NCBI GenBank assembly: GCA_946965045.2
Contig: OX337238.1
Location: forward strand, 372,001 to 436,000
Reading direction: 5' to 3'
Length of the DNA: 64,000 nucleotides
Source: Epithemia pelagica
Lineage: Eukaryota; Bacillariophyta; Bacillariophyceae; Surirellales; Surirellaceae
Positions within the stretch are counted from its first letter, which is position 1, and every line of letters starts with the position of its first letter. The notes under the pieces are model-generated. The model was not told the DNA's origin. It did not search any database and saw only the letters and a program-made list of their open reading frames with translations. Of the stretch, positions 29,227 to 39,400 are shown piece by piece. A program made the position numbers and the translations under genes.

Positions 29227-30726
29227 TCAACCAATCACGAAACTTGGAGATCCACACAAGTCATTGGTGCGGACGACCGCATTGTTGTGGACAGTCGAGT
29301 CCATGGCTGCCAAAGAGAGTGCTTGTTGATAGGTTTCATCCAGGGCATCGGCTTGACTTGTTGTTGAAGTGGTGGTGGTTGTTTCCTCGGGGGCCGAACT
29401 CCCAAGTGCCGTCGTAGTCGTTGTTGAAGTGGCATCTTGTGGGAGAGGTTCCGCCGTAGTATTAGTCGAGGCTTGTTGTTGTTGTGACTTGGATTCTTGT
29501 TTGAATCGCGAAAAGTCTCGCGCGGCCACTTGTCGATAAAAGTCTTTGCGTGATTCGGCAAGTTCCTTCCATCGAGACGAAATGAGTTTGGAAAGAGAAG
29601 TGAAATCAATCTTGCCATGAGTCTTGCGGTGTCGGCGTTTCTTGTGACGATCTTGAAACCAATGCTCTTCCAACAGCTTTTGCTTCTTGGTTTCGGTCCA
29701 TTCCGCTTCCACTCCACTCAAGATGCGTTCTCGTTCATCTCGAAAAAAGAAGTTGTAGGCTGACAAGGCACGAAGCGGAGGAAGAATTCCACCCGTCGAT
29801 CTGGATGCGGCAGCACTGGACGACGACGAATCCAGGTGGTTCAACTTGGGCTGGAAGGGTCGGTTGCATGCTTTTGTGGTTTCCTGCTTGTTGTTGTTCA
29901 TCTTGGGAGACACGGTTGGCTGATTCATCTTGGGAGACACGGGTGGTGGCATCATACTTGTCGATTCCAGTGGCCCTGTCGAAGTAGAAACACTAATCTC
30001 GCTACTACTACAAGGTTCAGACCCAACAGTAGCCGTTGTTCTTGGTTCTTCTTCTTGTGGTAATAGGCACTTGGGTTCCGTCCTTGTGGTGGTGGTGGAA
30101 AAGATTCCGGGTGGAGGTGTCTGAAGCACTCGTGGACCAAAGACCGCCGTGGATACGACATTGTTGTGGTCCTGGAAGGAGATGACTTGCTTGGGAAGCA
30201 GACAGGTTCTTGATTTGGGATCCACCACCATGTACACATTTACAAATCGTGGATCCAATTTGTTGAGAGGAGCCACCAGCATTCCTTCTTCGTGTGGAGA
30301 CCTTGTGGTGTTCTTGGCGGTTGCTTCTTCTCGCTTGGCTTTTAGGCTTTTCTTCGGTGAGGCCGATTGGCTTGATGGAGACCGGTCCATGGCAGCGTTG
30401 CGACTACAGAGAGGAAGTGTTTTTGCTGTACAATCCGTAGAACTCTCTCCAATGGTTCCATGCACTTCATTGTTATTTACATCCGGAATCGCTTCTGAGT
30501 CAAAGCCATCGAAGTCAAACATGGTATTCATGCTCAGTCCAGGGCCTCCTCGTCCAAAGGGAAGAGAGTCTGTCATTGTTGTGGCAATCATCTTTTGGTT
30601 CGGGTTGCCTCTATTGTTGTTGTTCCGGAATTTGCAGACTCCAATGAATACACAAATGGAAATTCGTGAGCTCATCCTCGGTTTTGATGAGAGATGTAAT
30701 AACAGCAGATGCTGTGCGTTTGTCAT
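29227..30726 (-). CDS. HMG-box protein
   Basis: The frame from ATG 30726-30724 gives 499 residues; a later ATG at 30591 (MIATTMTDSL) is an equally possible start. Residues about 318-408 form an HMG-box-like region: LRALSAYNFFFRDERERIL, a basic insert with KKRRHRKTHGKIDF, then LSKLISSRWKELAE and KDFYRQVAARDFSRFKQE. The layout, with a longer first helix-loop, is common in diatom HMG proteins. The flanks are low-complexity (poly-T, poly-Q, Ser-rich). The expected role is bending DNA in chromatin or transcription in the nucleus. Partners and targets are unknown. Confidence 0.78.
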   Translation of the reverse strand: MTNAQHLLLLHLSSKPRMSSRISICVFIGVCKFRNNNNRGNPNQKMIATTMTDSLPFGRGGPGLSMNTMFDFDGFDSEAIPDVNNNEVHGTIGESSTDCTAKTLPLCSRNAAMDRSPSSQSASPKKSLKAKREEATAKNTTRSPHEEGMLVAPLNKLDPRFVNVYMVVDPKSRTCLLPKQVISFQDHNNVVSTAVFGPRVLQTPPPGIFSTTTTRTEPKCLLPQEEEPRTTATVGSEPCSSSEISVSTSTGPLESTSMMPPPVSPKMNQPTVSPKMNNNKQETTKACNRPFQPKLNHLDSSSSSAAASRSTGGILPPLRALSAYNFFFRDERERILSGVEAEWTETKKQKLLEEHWFQDRHKKRRHRKTHGKIDFTSLSKLISSRWKELAESRKDFYRQVAARDFSRFKQESKSQQQQASTNTTAEPLPQDATSTTTTTALGSSAPEETTTTTSTTSQADALDETYQQALSLAAMDSTVHNNAVVRTNDLCGSPSFVIG

Positions 30727-31087
30727 CAAAATCTGTTGATGGTGTCTTTCGCCCAATCTTCGTCACCGTCCTTCTGCAATGGCGGATACCTTCGAAGAAG
30801 AGAACAGAGCCCCATAATTAGTAATTATGGACCATGCCGACTCATGACTCAAAATCGTCTGGCGTCGCGGTATGCAAGATCCAATGAGATATGTGCACCG
30901 CGTACGCTTGTACCACGTCAGCTGGATCTTATGTCGCAGTTCTTAAGTGCTTATTCTGCGCAGCTTCTATCAACTTTAACTTTTCCAGCTCAATGGGTGA
31001 CTCACCTTGAACTTCAATCCAACGAATCGCTCTGCGTCACCAAGAGTTCGTCATTGTTGTTCTTCTGAAGTTCTGGTCATTAAATAT
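30727..31087. other. Intergenic upstream of the HMG-box gene
   Basis: No gene seen; it should contain the HMG-box gene promoter. Confidence 0.5.
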
Positions 31088-32249
31088 CCCTCCGACTAGG
31101 TGTCCGCTTCTTAGCCCCCCAGCCGCTCTCCGCGACCAACCATTTTAATTTTGGTTTTTTTGCGTTTTTGAAGAAAATTTCGGGTCAAAATGAAAATGAT
31201 CACGCCGGCCTTCTGGATCACCGTTTTGAAATTTTGTGAGCAGGCGTGCGCACTTTGACCGTTGGTCTTCCCCATTCTTGATTGTCGTCCCAAGTTGCGA
31301 CCCACATTATTTTCACTACGCACCTTTTGACATGGATAATGGACATGCACCATCACAATGCATTCTCTATCATCTGCACACCATGGACATTTGACATATA
31401 GACCATAGATAGTGTTTTGCTCTACCCCATCCTTTCTTTGTTTTTTCTAGGAGAAGTGTGGTTGTTTCTAGTGTTTGTGTCCGTTTAAAAGTGGACCCTC
31501 CTCCACAACACCGTGCCGTTGCCGTAGGCTTGTCTCTTTGCAACCACATACAGTCCTATTTTAGAATACGTCTCTTTCTAGTTGCGTTATGGAGCATATA
31601 GAGTGTAGAGTCCCCTGCACTGCTGGGAAAGACAAGTCATGCTCATGGTAACAAAAAAAGAACAACAGGAGCAGGTCGACATCACAATCCACTAAAGACC
31701 CAAACTGAGCGACAGCAGAGGAAAAATGGATGGCTTCCTCCACTTATCCTACCTACTCCTAATTGAGGTCTATAGCTCTATTTTGTCCTAGAAGAATCCT
31801 ACAAATGATGCCAGCAGCCCCACATGGCATCGACCAAAATGGATGTTACATGGCACAAACAAATGACACACTATGGCAACTGGCAACGTAGTGAGAGCCT
31901 ACAACTAAACATTGTCCATTCCAATGCAAGTATTAGCCATTCCAGAACTTACCATGATGGATGTGCAGTGACAAAGATGAGATGAGATGGCCAGGGACGA
32001 AGCATGCCGTTTTTGATGTTGGTTTGGTCATTGCCTCGTTTTGTTGCCTGCATCGATTTTGTGACCCGTGATCTCACTGAGAACACTATTTTGAGTCTTG
32101 TTGAGCAGAACGCCTGCCATCTTCCAGCTGTCACATCACGCCAGCCTTTCCACCGATGGATGTGAAATTTCCATTCATTTTTTTGTCTGTGAGATTGGGT
32201 TTGTCTTGCCCGAACAGACGAGCTAAGAAGCGGACATCTAGTCGGAGGG
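31088..32249. mobile_element. Non-autonomous TIR element, 1162 bp
   Basis: A 27-bp terminal inverted repeat at 31088-31114 (starts CCCTCCGACTAGGTGTCCGC) is matched by its reverse complement at 32223-32249 with one mismatch. No transposase frame lies between them. The flanks do not show a clear target duplication, so the superfamily is unresolved; the CCCT start is piggyBac-like, but a clean TTAA pair is missing. Confidence 0.65.
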
Positions 32250-32402
32250 TTAGGTCATGATCCATTATTCTTTTTACGAATAGCAAAAGAAACGCATTAT
32301 ATACTCCTTTAATTAGAAATCATGTACGTCTTACCACGTCACCATGCTCACAATATTCGTAAGGCTACTCTGTGTTCTGTGTTGCTGGTTGCCGGTATTT
32401 TG

Positions 32403-33008
32403 TAGAGGTGGGTCCAGCGGTAAGCGCTCCAGCAGCGCTCGAGCGCTGGAGAAACTCCAGCAGAGATTTTCTGTTGCTGGAAAGGTAAGCAGGTAAGCGC
32501 TACCTGCTACATTGGTCAGCGTTCTCTCTGACTGTTCCATTTGCTCCGCACTGGTCACATTACTGACCCTATGTCATTCATTTGCTCCACACTGCCTTCC
32601 ACAATGTCTGATTGCAATGATAATGATGACTCATCAAAGGTGGAAGTTCTTGATGTGAAAGTGAAAGTAAGTGAATATCCCAACATTTGGCGCCTAGCAA
32701 GAAAATATCTTGCATTACCTGCGGCTGCTGCCTCTTCTGAATGGGCGTTCAGTATTGCAGGACTGATCATATCTGCGAAACAAGCATCACTGGACCCTTC
32801 CACCGTTACAGATTTACATTTTTTATGTGATAATTGGGAACATGTGTTCTCACCATAAGATAGATTCACTAGCTTCTAGCTAGGTATTTTCATCCTGGTA
32901 GCACAGGTAGTCTTTTCTCCAGCGGACGCGCTTACCTAGCTCCAGCAGAGACGTCTCCAGCGCTTACCTAGCTCCAGCAGAGATGAGCTGTTGCTGGACC
33001 CACCTCCA
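32403..33008 (+). mobile_element. hAT-family DNA transposon, internally reduced copy
   Basis: The TIRs are TAGAGGTGGGTCCAGC (32403-32418) and its complement at 33008-32993 with one mismatch. An exact 8-bp target duplication GTATTTTG flanks them (32395-32402 and 33009-33016), as expected for hAT. Subterminal repeats of CTCCAGCAGAG and AGCGCTTACC and a perfect palindrome CAGCGCTCGAGCGCTG are present. Only the 3' end of the transposase gene remains. Confidence 0.9.
32571..32858 (+). CDS. hAT transposase C-terminal dimerisation domain, remnant
   Basis: The 95-residue frame contains YPNIWRLARKYLALPAAAAS, SEWAFSIAGLIISAK and LHFLCDNWEHV, the classic hAT C-terminal dimerisation signature. The DDE catalytic and zinc-finger parts are absent, so the copy cannot transpose by itself. 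The frame is still open, so the remnant is either young or retained. Confidence 0.85.
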   Translation: MSFICSTLPSTMSDCNDNDDSSKVEVLDVKVKVSEYPNIWRLARKYLALPAAAASSEWAFSIAGLIISAKQASLDPSTVTDLHFLCDNWEHVFSP

Positions 33009-33016
33009 GTATTTTG

Positions 33017-33807
33017 TCAAATCCAGACTGTTTGACAGTTGACAGTTGACATATGACATACATTGACTTTGACTTGAGCTACACGGCGGACTTCTGACAT
33101 CTCCTGTCGACTATTTTCGTCATAGAGTAACTAGGTAGAGGAGAAAGGAGAAAGTCGCTCAAGCTCAAGCTCCAGGCATGGCGCATTGCGTACTTACTAC
33201 GACCACCGCAAAGAAGAGAGGGCATCTCATGTTTGTAGGGGCAGATCCCTCGCTAATAAGGAGACATCGACTTAGAGAGAGATATGGCCTTCTTGAGTAA
33301 GCTCTTTAGGGGTAGTTTCGGAACCACGTCCCGTAGTAAACGAGAACCAAAACAGGATAAGTGACAATATGACACTTCATGACGGACATGACGTTTTTTT
33401 GACCCTTTGACTTTTGACGTGTGACCAATATTGTGTCGTTTATTATCATCTGATGATTTTCGGGATTAGGAGTACGACATACGACATACTCGTAGATAGG
33501 GGGAACGAGAAACCCAGAGAAGGTATCTTTCCCATCTTTCCGCTCTAAGGAAAGAGACAGCGAACAATCATCATCTTCGCTATCCAATCAGTTCCCGACT
33601 TTCTGTTCTGGAGAACTGATGAATAATGAATGTGGAGATATTATTATGACTGACAACAATAATTATTTGTCGGAGGGTAGCTCTCAAGCTAGAGGAGCTA
33701 TCAGTAACATAGCTCCCATAGATTGGCTGGCACTTTTGGCACCTTTTGCCCATCAATATCGATGACCCTGAACAAAGGAGTGAAGGGATCGACCTGCCAA
33801 TTAGAAG
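33017..33807. other. Intergenic, nothing recognised
   Basis: AT-rich sequence with small GACAGTT-type tandem repeats near 33030. No gene-like frame with an ATG was found; the last part should hold the promoter of the 33808 gene. Confidence 0.5.
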
Positions 33808-34416
33808 ATGACTGTGCTTTGGATGCTCTTTTTGTTTGGTCTCCTTCGATTCTCTTGTTCGCACGATGAGGAATCCTATATCGACCTGGATGAGATGACG
33901 ATTGAAATGAATGGGGATACATCCACCTCGCAGGGAGCCCCGCAGCAACAACAAGAACCAGAAGACGTCGTCGATACGACGAGCACGAATCGCAAGAACC
34001 GCAAGGTGGATTGGGTCCAGAAGTTTCAGGCCAAGCTGGTGCGTGACATGCCGCACCTGAAACCATCCTCCGCCAAGGACGTGGCAACCATGTTGCAATT
34101 CGCAGCACAGGATCCGGATACCAAAGTCTTGCTAAAGCAACTCCAAGAAGAAAACCAACAACAACCAGACGACGACGACAAGCTTTCTCGTTCCCAAATT
34201 GTGGAAGGTCTGGTGCAGACACTGTCGGATCTGCAAATGAGTGAACTTTTGTTTCGAGAACCGAAAAAGGGCTTGCAACAACTGAAAGACCAAGGTCTGT
34301 TGTCGCTCGAAAAAGTGCAACTCTATGAAAACGATCCATCTCTATTGCTGCACGATACGAGACGGTCTCTGTACTTTCACTTTGTGGAATTGGCGGCCCA
34401 AGGTGGTTACCTCTAG
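33808..34416 (+). CDS. Small secreted or endomembrane protein of unknown function
   Basis: ATG 33808 gives 202 residues with an N-terminal signal peptide (MTVLWMLFLFGLLRFSC), an acidic/Gln-rich stretch, then a mostly helical charged domain including WVQKFQAKLVRDMPHL and a region EGLVQTLSDLQMSELLF. No Cys-rich or catalytic motif is seen and I do not recognise the family. Its stop lies 40 bp from the convergent stop of the GT61 gene. Confidence 0.65.
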   Translation: MTVLWMLFLFGLLRFSCSHDEESYIDLDEMTIEMNGDTSTSQGAPQQQQEPEDVVDTTSTNRKNRKVDWVQKFQAKLVRDMPHLKPSSAKDVATMLQFAAQDPDTKVLLKQLQEENQQQPDDDDKLSRSQIVEGLVQTLSDLQMSELLFREPKKGLQQLKDQGLLSLEKVQLYENDPSLLLHDTRRSLYFHFVELAAQGGYL

Positions 34417-34456
34417 TAAGAGCCACAGTCCAAGCGCCACACGCCAACAGTGGGCG

Positions 34457-36121
34457 TTACGGTTCTTCCTGGTTCATCATAATGAGTTGCGTTTCGTGCA
34501 AAATCAATTGGTGCAAGAGGGTTAGATCGCGTTGGGTATTCATGGTGGAAATGGGCAGCCAATGAACTCGTAAATGGCCGGCATTGTTGAGTAAATCCCA
34601 ATCCAATCGAGCCGGTTCCGTGGGTCGATTGTACAGGGTCGTAAAATTCAGGGCACCCCCTGGATCGTAAAATAATATGACCGTCGCACCGCGAGGCAAA
34701 AAGGTGGCCGTCAAGGACCCTCCTCCACAGGCCGTGACCAAGATATGGGTTTGACGCGCGAGTTGAATCTGCTCCTCCAGAGACTCGAGTTCCCAGAACT
34801 TGACGGGTTGGAGTTGAAAGATTGGGGAGGGCAATTGCGCGTTCAAGAATTCCAATGGAACGGCAAAGTCGAGTCGACGTTCCTGGTCTCGGGACGACAA
34901 CAAGCTGAACGTGACGCGAACGGGTGGAACCGTGGGGAGTGGCGTGGTGACAGCCGTTGGGCCCAAGACATTGTGAATCATAAAGTTGCGAAAGGCCCAA
35001 AAGTTGCCCCCACGACCGAGATTGTGGGGTGCCGCCGCGTTGGTCTGGTAGGCTGGATCCCATCCATGGTCCTCGAATCCATGATCGGTTAACAGGCCCA
35101 ATCCTGCAACGGCGGTGGACGCGCATACCAGGGGGGACTGGATTCGTTTGTGAGAATCGGCGGCGGCTGGACACGTACGATTCGTCACATGGAATTGAAC
35201 TGTGCGGGTCGTCGAAAAGTGGTGCGGGTCGACCCCCAGGAGCGGAAGAAACTTGTCAAAGTTGGCGGCGCACTGCTGTCGCTTGTTTTTGCGAATCTCA
35301 CAATTGGCATAGAGTTTGTCCGCCAGGACGTGTCGAAGGGGCAAAATACGAGCAACAGCAGCAGCCAGTGGTTCGTCATTGGTAGTGGGAGGTGGAAGCA
35401 GGCCAAAATTGGTCAAGAGGGAAAAAATCGGATAAAAGTCATCCCACAGCAAATGCCCCGCATTGTGTCCGGCCAACGAATGAAACGGAACCAGAATATA
35501 ATTGGGAGGGAGTTGGTAAAAGCCAGAGGAAATATTGGCAGAGAATGCCGTCTCGGGAGAAACAATGGTAGGGAACCATTTCACTTTCCAACTCCCAAAT
35601 TCTGGGCCGTCTCGAAGGTCCCATCGCGGATTGATCCCACCCAAGGCCACTGCTACATCCGGATGATCCAGGTGCTTGCCGCTGGACATGTTTGTACGGT
35701 TGGGCACAAAGAGAATAAATTGTTGTTGCACCGTATCCCAGCATAGATTGCGAAATTTGCAACTTTGAACCATCCAGTCCTTTTGGGTGTTCCTGGCACT
35801 ACTGTGCTCGTAATGGCGTACGCAATAGTACTCGGATTCAGGCAACCCATTGTGATGCGTGAGTGGAAGTCCATTGAACGTTGCTGGCTGGCTGCGGCTG
35901 CTCTTGCTGCGACTCGAACCAATGGACGGCTTCTTGTCGTCCTGGACGTAGTCTACTGGTTGGATCCACTTGTCTCTGGAAAACGGAGGAACCGAAGCGT
36001 ATTGAATGGACACGGTGATCAACCAGAGACACGTTCCGAGGGAGAACAAGAGCAATAGAGAGAGTTGTTTCGTATACAAGAGGAAGATGGACCGCCGGCA
36101 TCGTCCCGTTCGAACCACCAT
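34457..36121 (-). CDS. GT61-family glycosyltransferase, type II membrane protein
   Basis: ATG 36121-36119 gives 554 residues. A basic N-terminus precedes one membrane anchor at about residues 17-42 (LSLLLLFSLGTCLWLITVSI), as in Golgi glycosyltransferases. The GT61 (DUF563/EOGT-like) pattern is clear: FHSLAGHNAGHLLWDDFYPI near residue 215 and ILVTACGGGSLTATFLPRGA near residue 460. The family transfers sugars such as xylose, arabinose or GlcNAc to glycans or proteins in the ER/Golgi; the donor and acceptor here are not readable from sequence. Length is normal for the family and no break was seen. Confidence 0.85.
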   Translation of the reverse strand: MVVRTGRCRRSIFLLYTKQLSLLLLFSLGTCLWLITVSIQYASVPPFSRDKWIQPVDYVQDDKKPSIGSSRSKSSRSQPATFNGLPLTHHNGLPESEYYCVRHYEHSSARNTQKDWMVQSCKFRNLCWDTVQQQFILFVPNRTNMSSGKHLDHPDVAVALGGINPRWDLRDGPEFGSWKVKWFPTIVSPETAFSANISSGFYQLPPNYILVPFHSLAGHNAGHLLWDDFYPIFSLLTNFGLLPPPTTNDEPLAAAVARILPLRHVLADKLYANCEIRKNKRQQCAANFDKFLPLLGVDPHHFSTTRTVQFHVTNRTCPAAADSHKRIQSPLVCASTAVAGLGLLTDHGFEDHGWDPAYQTNAAAPHNLGRGGNFWAFRNFMIHNVLGPTAVTTPLPTVPPVRVTFSLLSSRDQERRLDFAVPLEFLNAQLPSPIFQLQPVKFWELESLEEQIQLARQTHILVTACGGGSLTATFLPRGATVILFYDPGGALNFTTLYNRPTEPARLDWDLLNNAGHLRVHWLPISTMNTQRDLTLLHQLILHETQLIMMNQEEP

Positions 36122-36686
36122 GGTTTGTGCACTGTTGCTCCCTGATTCCAAACTACCCAGATGTCAACGGTCAGCGTATTATTAAACATTATAATACTAT
36201 AAATGACTCAAACCGATCGAGTTGTAAGCCATATTAAGTGCGTCTAATCGACGACCTACAGAGCCTGACAAAAGATACCCCGGATTTTACATGAGGACGA
36301 TGCCATCACGAAAAAGCCGTTGGAACCATGTGTGTTTTCTAGCTCCAGCACCTCTGTTCCATGGGGATTGATTTTCCAACCACATACTGTGGGGATGCAA
36401 CGGATCAATCCAATGGGATCGATCGAAGCAACAGCCTCGTCTCCAATGGTGGGGAGAACTAGTATACGGTCCGTTGACAAGTTGGATCCTGGAAAGAATG
36501 CACTCAAGATCGAACCCGCAAAAAATGTTGCACGACGACACGACGCCAACTAATTCATGAGAGATGGAGGAAGGAAACCGAGCTCAACCAAACAGTTGTG
36601 CGTCATCCTCACTCTTGCCCCATTCGGCAGTGACGCTGACCGAAAACGAGCTCATTGAAAGAAGTATATTACCAACATTCATCACC
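36122..36686. other. Divergent intergenic region between GT61 and membrane-protein genes
   Basis: Frames near 36260-36550 exist on both strands but begin without ATG, and neither looks like a known protein. An upstream in-frame ATG for the next gene lies at 36564. Confidence 0.45.
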
Positions 36687-38582
36687 ATGGCGCAAGTCCT
36701 TGCTTCGCTTGTAACGTCCTGGCTCCTGGTTCATTCTTGTTCCAAACTCTCGTTGATTGAAGGGGCCAGTGGAATCCTGGTGAGCAACTTTCGAATCCAG
36801 AGTCGTGACAAACCTGCTGGAGGAAACCATCCATTGGAGGACCAACCGAGTCCACAGACTACAGTATTTCAAAGCGACATTCCTTGGAAGTAAGTAGCTG
36901 GGTAAAAGTTGACAGACGATGGATTCATTTTTCAGCTCGACTCTCACCATTTTTGGCTCACCAACAAACACACACACAGCGCAGTAATGCTCAGCATTGA
37001 AGACCACGATCAGACGTTGATACAGCAGAGCCTTGGTACTACTCCTGAAACTCATCAACCACTAGACTCCATGAGCACACCAGTGATTCCCATTACGGAT
37101 GTCGAGTTGGAGGATTATGTGTACGTACTTGCCTACCAATGCTCCTCGATACGTATGCCATGTGATCAACATTTGTTTTCTCATATACTTCACACTGTCT
37201 TGTCTTGCTATTCTTATTATCCCCATGATTTATTCCACAGAATGGATGAATCCGAATTCCAGCTCTTTAGTAGTAGTAGCGCCGGAGGAATGTCCTATCC
37301 GTTGACCCTTGCTCCAAATCCACAAGCATCAACAATTCCGTCTCCTTCCCCATCCTCAACGGGTCGACCCACGTCTCCAGCCGACATGCCCTCGGCATCG
37401 AAATCGCCGTCGTCCACAACAACAAGGGAACCCACCATCTCGTCGTCTCCAGTCTCTTCTCCGGCACCCGCCAATCCAAGCATCAGTACCCTGCAACCAG
37501 CCGATGGGACGACGACGATCCGGCCCTCACAGTCTTCAAGGCCCACCATGTCTCCCGTTCCTACCTTGACGCCGAGTCAATCGTTTCAACCTTCGGTCTC
37601 ACATCGTCCCAGTTCGAATCCGACGGGTCCTCTTTCCAGGAACCCTACCACCCGTACAACGACTCCCGTTCCAGTGTCAGTGAGCACTTCTCCCACTGGC
37701 GCAGCGACCTCGGCCTCACCCACGGACCCAGTGGTGTTTGTTTGCAACTCGGAACTGGGCATTGAACGGGCCAGTCCTCCGTATGATGGGCAAGTGCCCA
37801 TTGCCGTGTCCATCCGGGTTGGGTATCTCGTGGAGTCGCTCTTCTTTGCGTCGGATTTTCAACAGGAACTTGAGAATCAAATTGTCGAAACGTCCATTGC
37901 CAGTGCTTTGGAATGCAACGAAGGTGGACCCGTGTTTGCGTCCAGCTCGGCCCCTCCCGTTCCGGTGGTCACGTTGTTTACGGGCAATGAGTGCACGTCC
38001 GAGATTTCGTTGTGTACCACGTTGGAGACGGAATTTGAGTTTTGGGCCCTCCTGGGGGACGACAACAATGACAATGACGACAACTCGACGGGTGATGAGT
38101 CGTCCTTGTCCTCCCGGGGAGCCGATGCGGCGGCCGTGTTGAGTTATGTGGCTCTGCAAGAAAAACTGGATGGAGGCATTTTTGTCAGTACGATATCGGA
38201 ACTGGACCGTACCGAATATTTGAGTCCAGTGGCAGTGTTGCCCATTGTGGAGGATCCGGTCCTGGAAGCCTCGACCGGAAACGATCTTTCCATTTCTCCC
38301 TTTACCTTGGGAGCTGTCGTTGCCATGAGTACGTTTCCATAAAAGATATATCGAACGGCTCTCCAGTTCGCCTTGGTTGTGTTGTGCGTTTCTCATTGGA
38401 CCTTGTTTGTTTGCCGTCTTTTTTTCATTTTTTCTTCCTTGCTCTCGATGAAAATAGTTGTCGGTGGTTTGGTGGCACTCGTGGCGTGGGCGCGCAATCG
38501 CAGCACGAGACACAATCGTCACATGGCCTTGATTGAAAGCATGTCGATTGAGACACCTCAAGGATCACGAGCCTATGGTTGA
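36687..38582 (+). CDS. Type I membrane protein with Ser/Thr/Pro-rich (mucin-like) ectodomain, four exons
   Basis: Exons are 36687-36889, 36980-37120, 37241-38328 and 38458-38582. The introns have GTAAGT, GTACGT and GTACGT donors, and the phases (2, 2, 1) fit to give 518 residues. The start at 36687 (CACCATGG) yields a signal peptide (MAQVLASLVTSWLLVHSC); an in-frame ATG at 36564 would add 41 residues. The ectodomain has a long P-S-x-x-P-T-rich stretch (nt 37300-37740), then a folded region with a few Cys residues. The last intron joins the membrane helix GAVVAM|IVGGLVALVAW to a basic cytoplasmic tail. This architecture suggests a heavily O-glycosylated surface or cell-wall-associated protein. 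The ligand is unknown. Confidence 0.75.
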
Positions 38583-38622
38583 CCTGATATTATTACGTTT
38601 GGTTCTACTTGACCTGAAGTAT

Positions 38623-38641
38623 CTATATATATATATATATC
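38623..38641. repeat. (TA)n microsatellite
   Basis: An uninterrupted alternating TA run lies just downstream of the membrane-protein stop codon. Confidence 0.9.
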
Positions 38642-38777
38642 TAGAGAACCTTTGTCGGAGATCCAGTGTGTCGTTTGGATCGTAGCTTGTAACGAAATGC
38701 ATGTTAACCCCCCAAAAGACCAAGGATTTCGTTTATAGGATTTCGTTTGTAGGTTCTTGAAGCGGACTATCGCGAAG

Positions 38778-39365
38778 CACATGAGACTGGCCACAACGAC
38801 ATTGGCCAAAATGGCACAGATGACGGGATCCTCGAGAATGGAAAGCTCCGAACTACGAGTCGTCGTAGTGCGGAAGATACATGGAATTCCACGTGCAAAT
38901 CTCTCATGTGCAGCAAAAAGAGGAATCCTACATGGACCAGGAGCGTCGCACCAATCAAGAGGGAGACGCCCGATCTTTTCCAACTGCTGCTGGTAAGTGT
39001 TGTGGTGGTAGTGCTGCTGCTTCCTGCGGCCAGGAGGAATCTCCCAGCAATGAGACACACGACTCTCGGATGAGGAGGAGAAGGAGTTGGAGGATCCTTT
39101 GCCTGTGCGCAAAAGGAGAAACAAATCATCCATCCTTGTGCGACCAGAGTCGTCAACGGTGCTGGTGGACGCGTTTCTTCCAAGGCCAATCGTTTGGCGG
39201 AAGCAAAGGTCATGTTGCAATTGGTAAAGCGTGGAGGTAGGGTACGGCAGAGACTGGATTCTTCGGAAAGCCACCAAAGCTACTACTGCCAAGGTTGTTG
39301 TTGTTTCCATCATTGCCAGCCGGCAGCAAACTCGAGTATATGTATATATAACAAGGCTCGGCCAT
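38778..39365 (-). pseudogene. Degenerate copy of the 50675-51736 membrane-protein gene
   Basis: Matching blocks include MAEPCYIYIYSSLLPAGN, SSSFGGF, MTFASAKRLALEETRP, AGRFLLAAGSS, SWKRSGVSLLI and the C-terminal ILANVVVASLMC. Compared with the intact gene it lacks roughly 100 residues in the middle and has a 1-nt loss in GGCTTTCCGAAG (the intact copy has GGCTTTTCCGAAG). Later blocks lie in a different frame. Similarity ends just after the ASLMC codons. It lies in opposite orientation to the intact copy about 12 kb away. Confidence 0.85.
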
Positions 39366-39400
39366 CGAGCTTTCCATTGACACACACAAGGGATGCCATT

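Noticed and set aside
33306-33587. Minus-strand 93-codon frame
   Set aside because: It starts at TTG, has no domain and lies in simple AT-rich sequence.
36256-36553. Overlapping open frames on both strands between GT61 and the membrane-protein gene
   Set aside because: Both begin at non-ATG codons and neither contains a recognisable motif; coding status undecidable.
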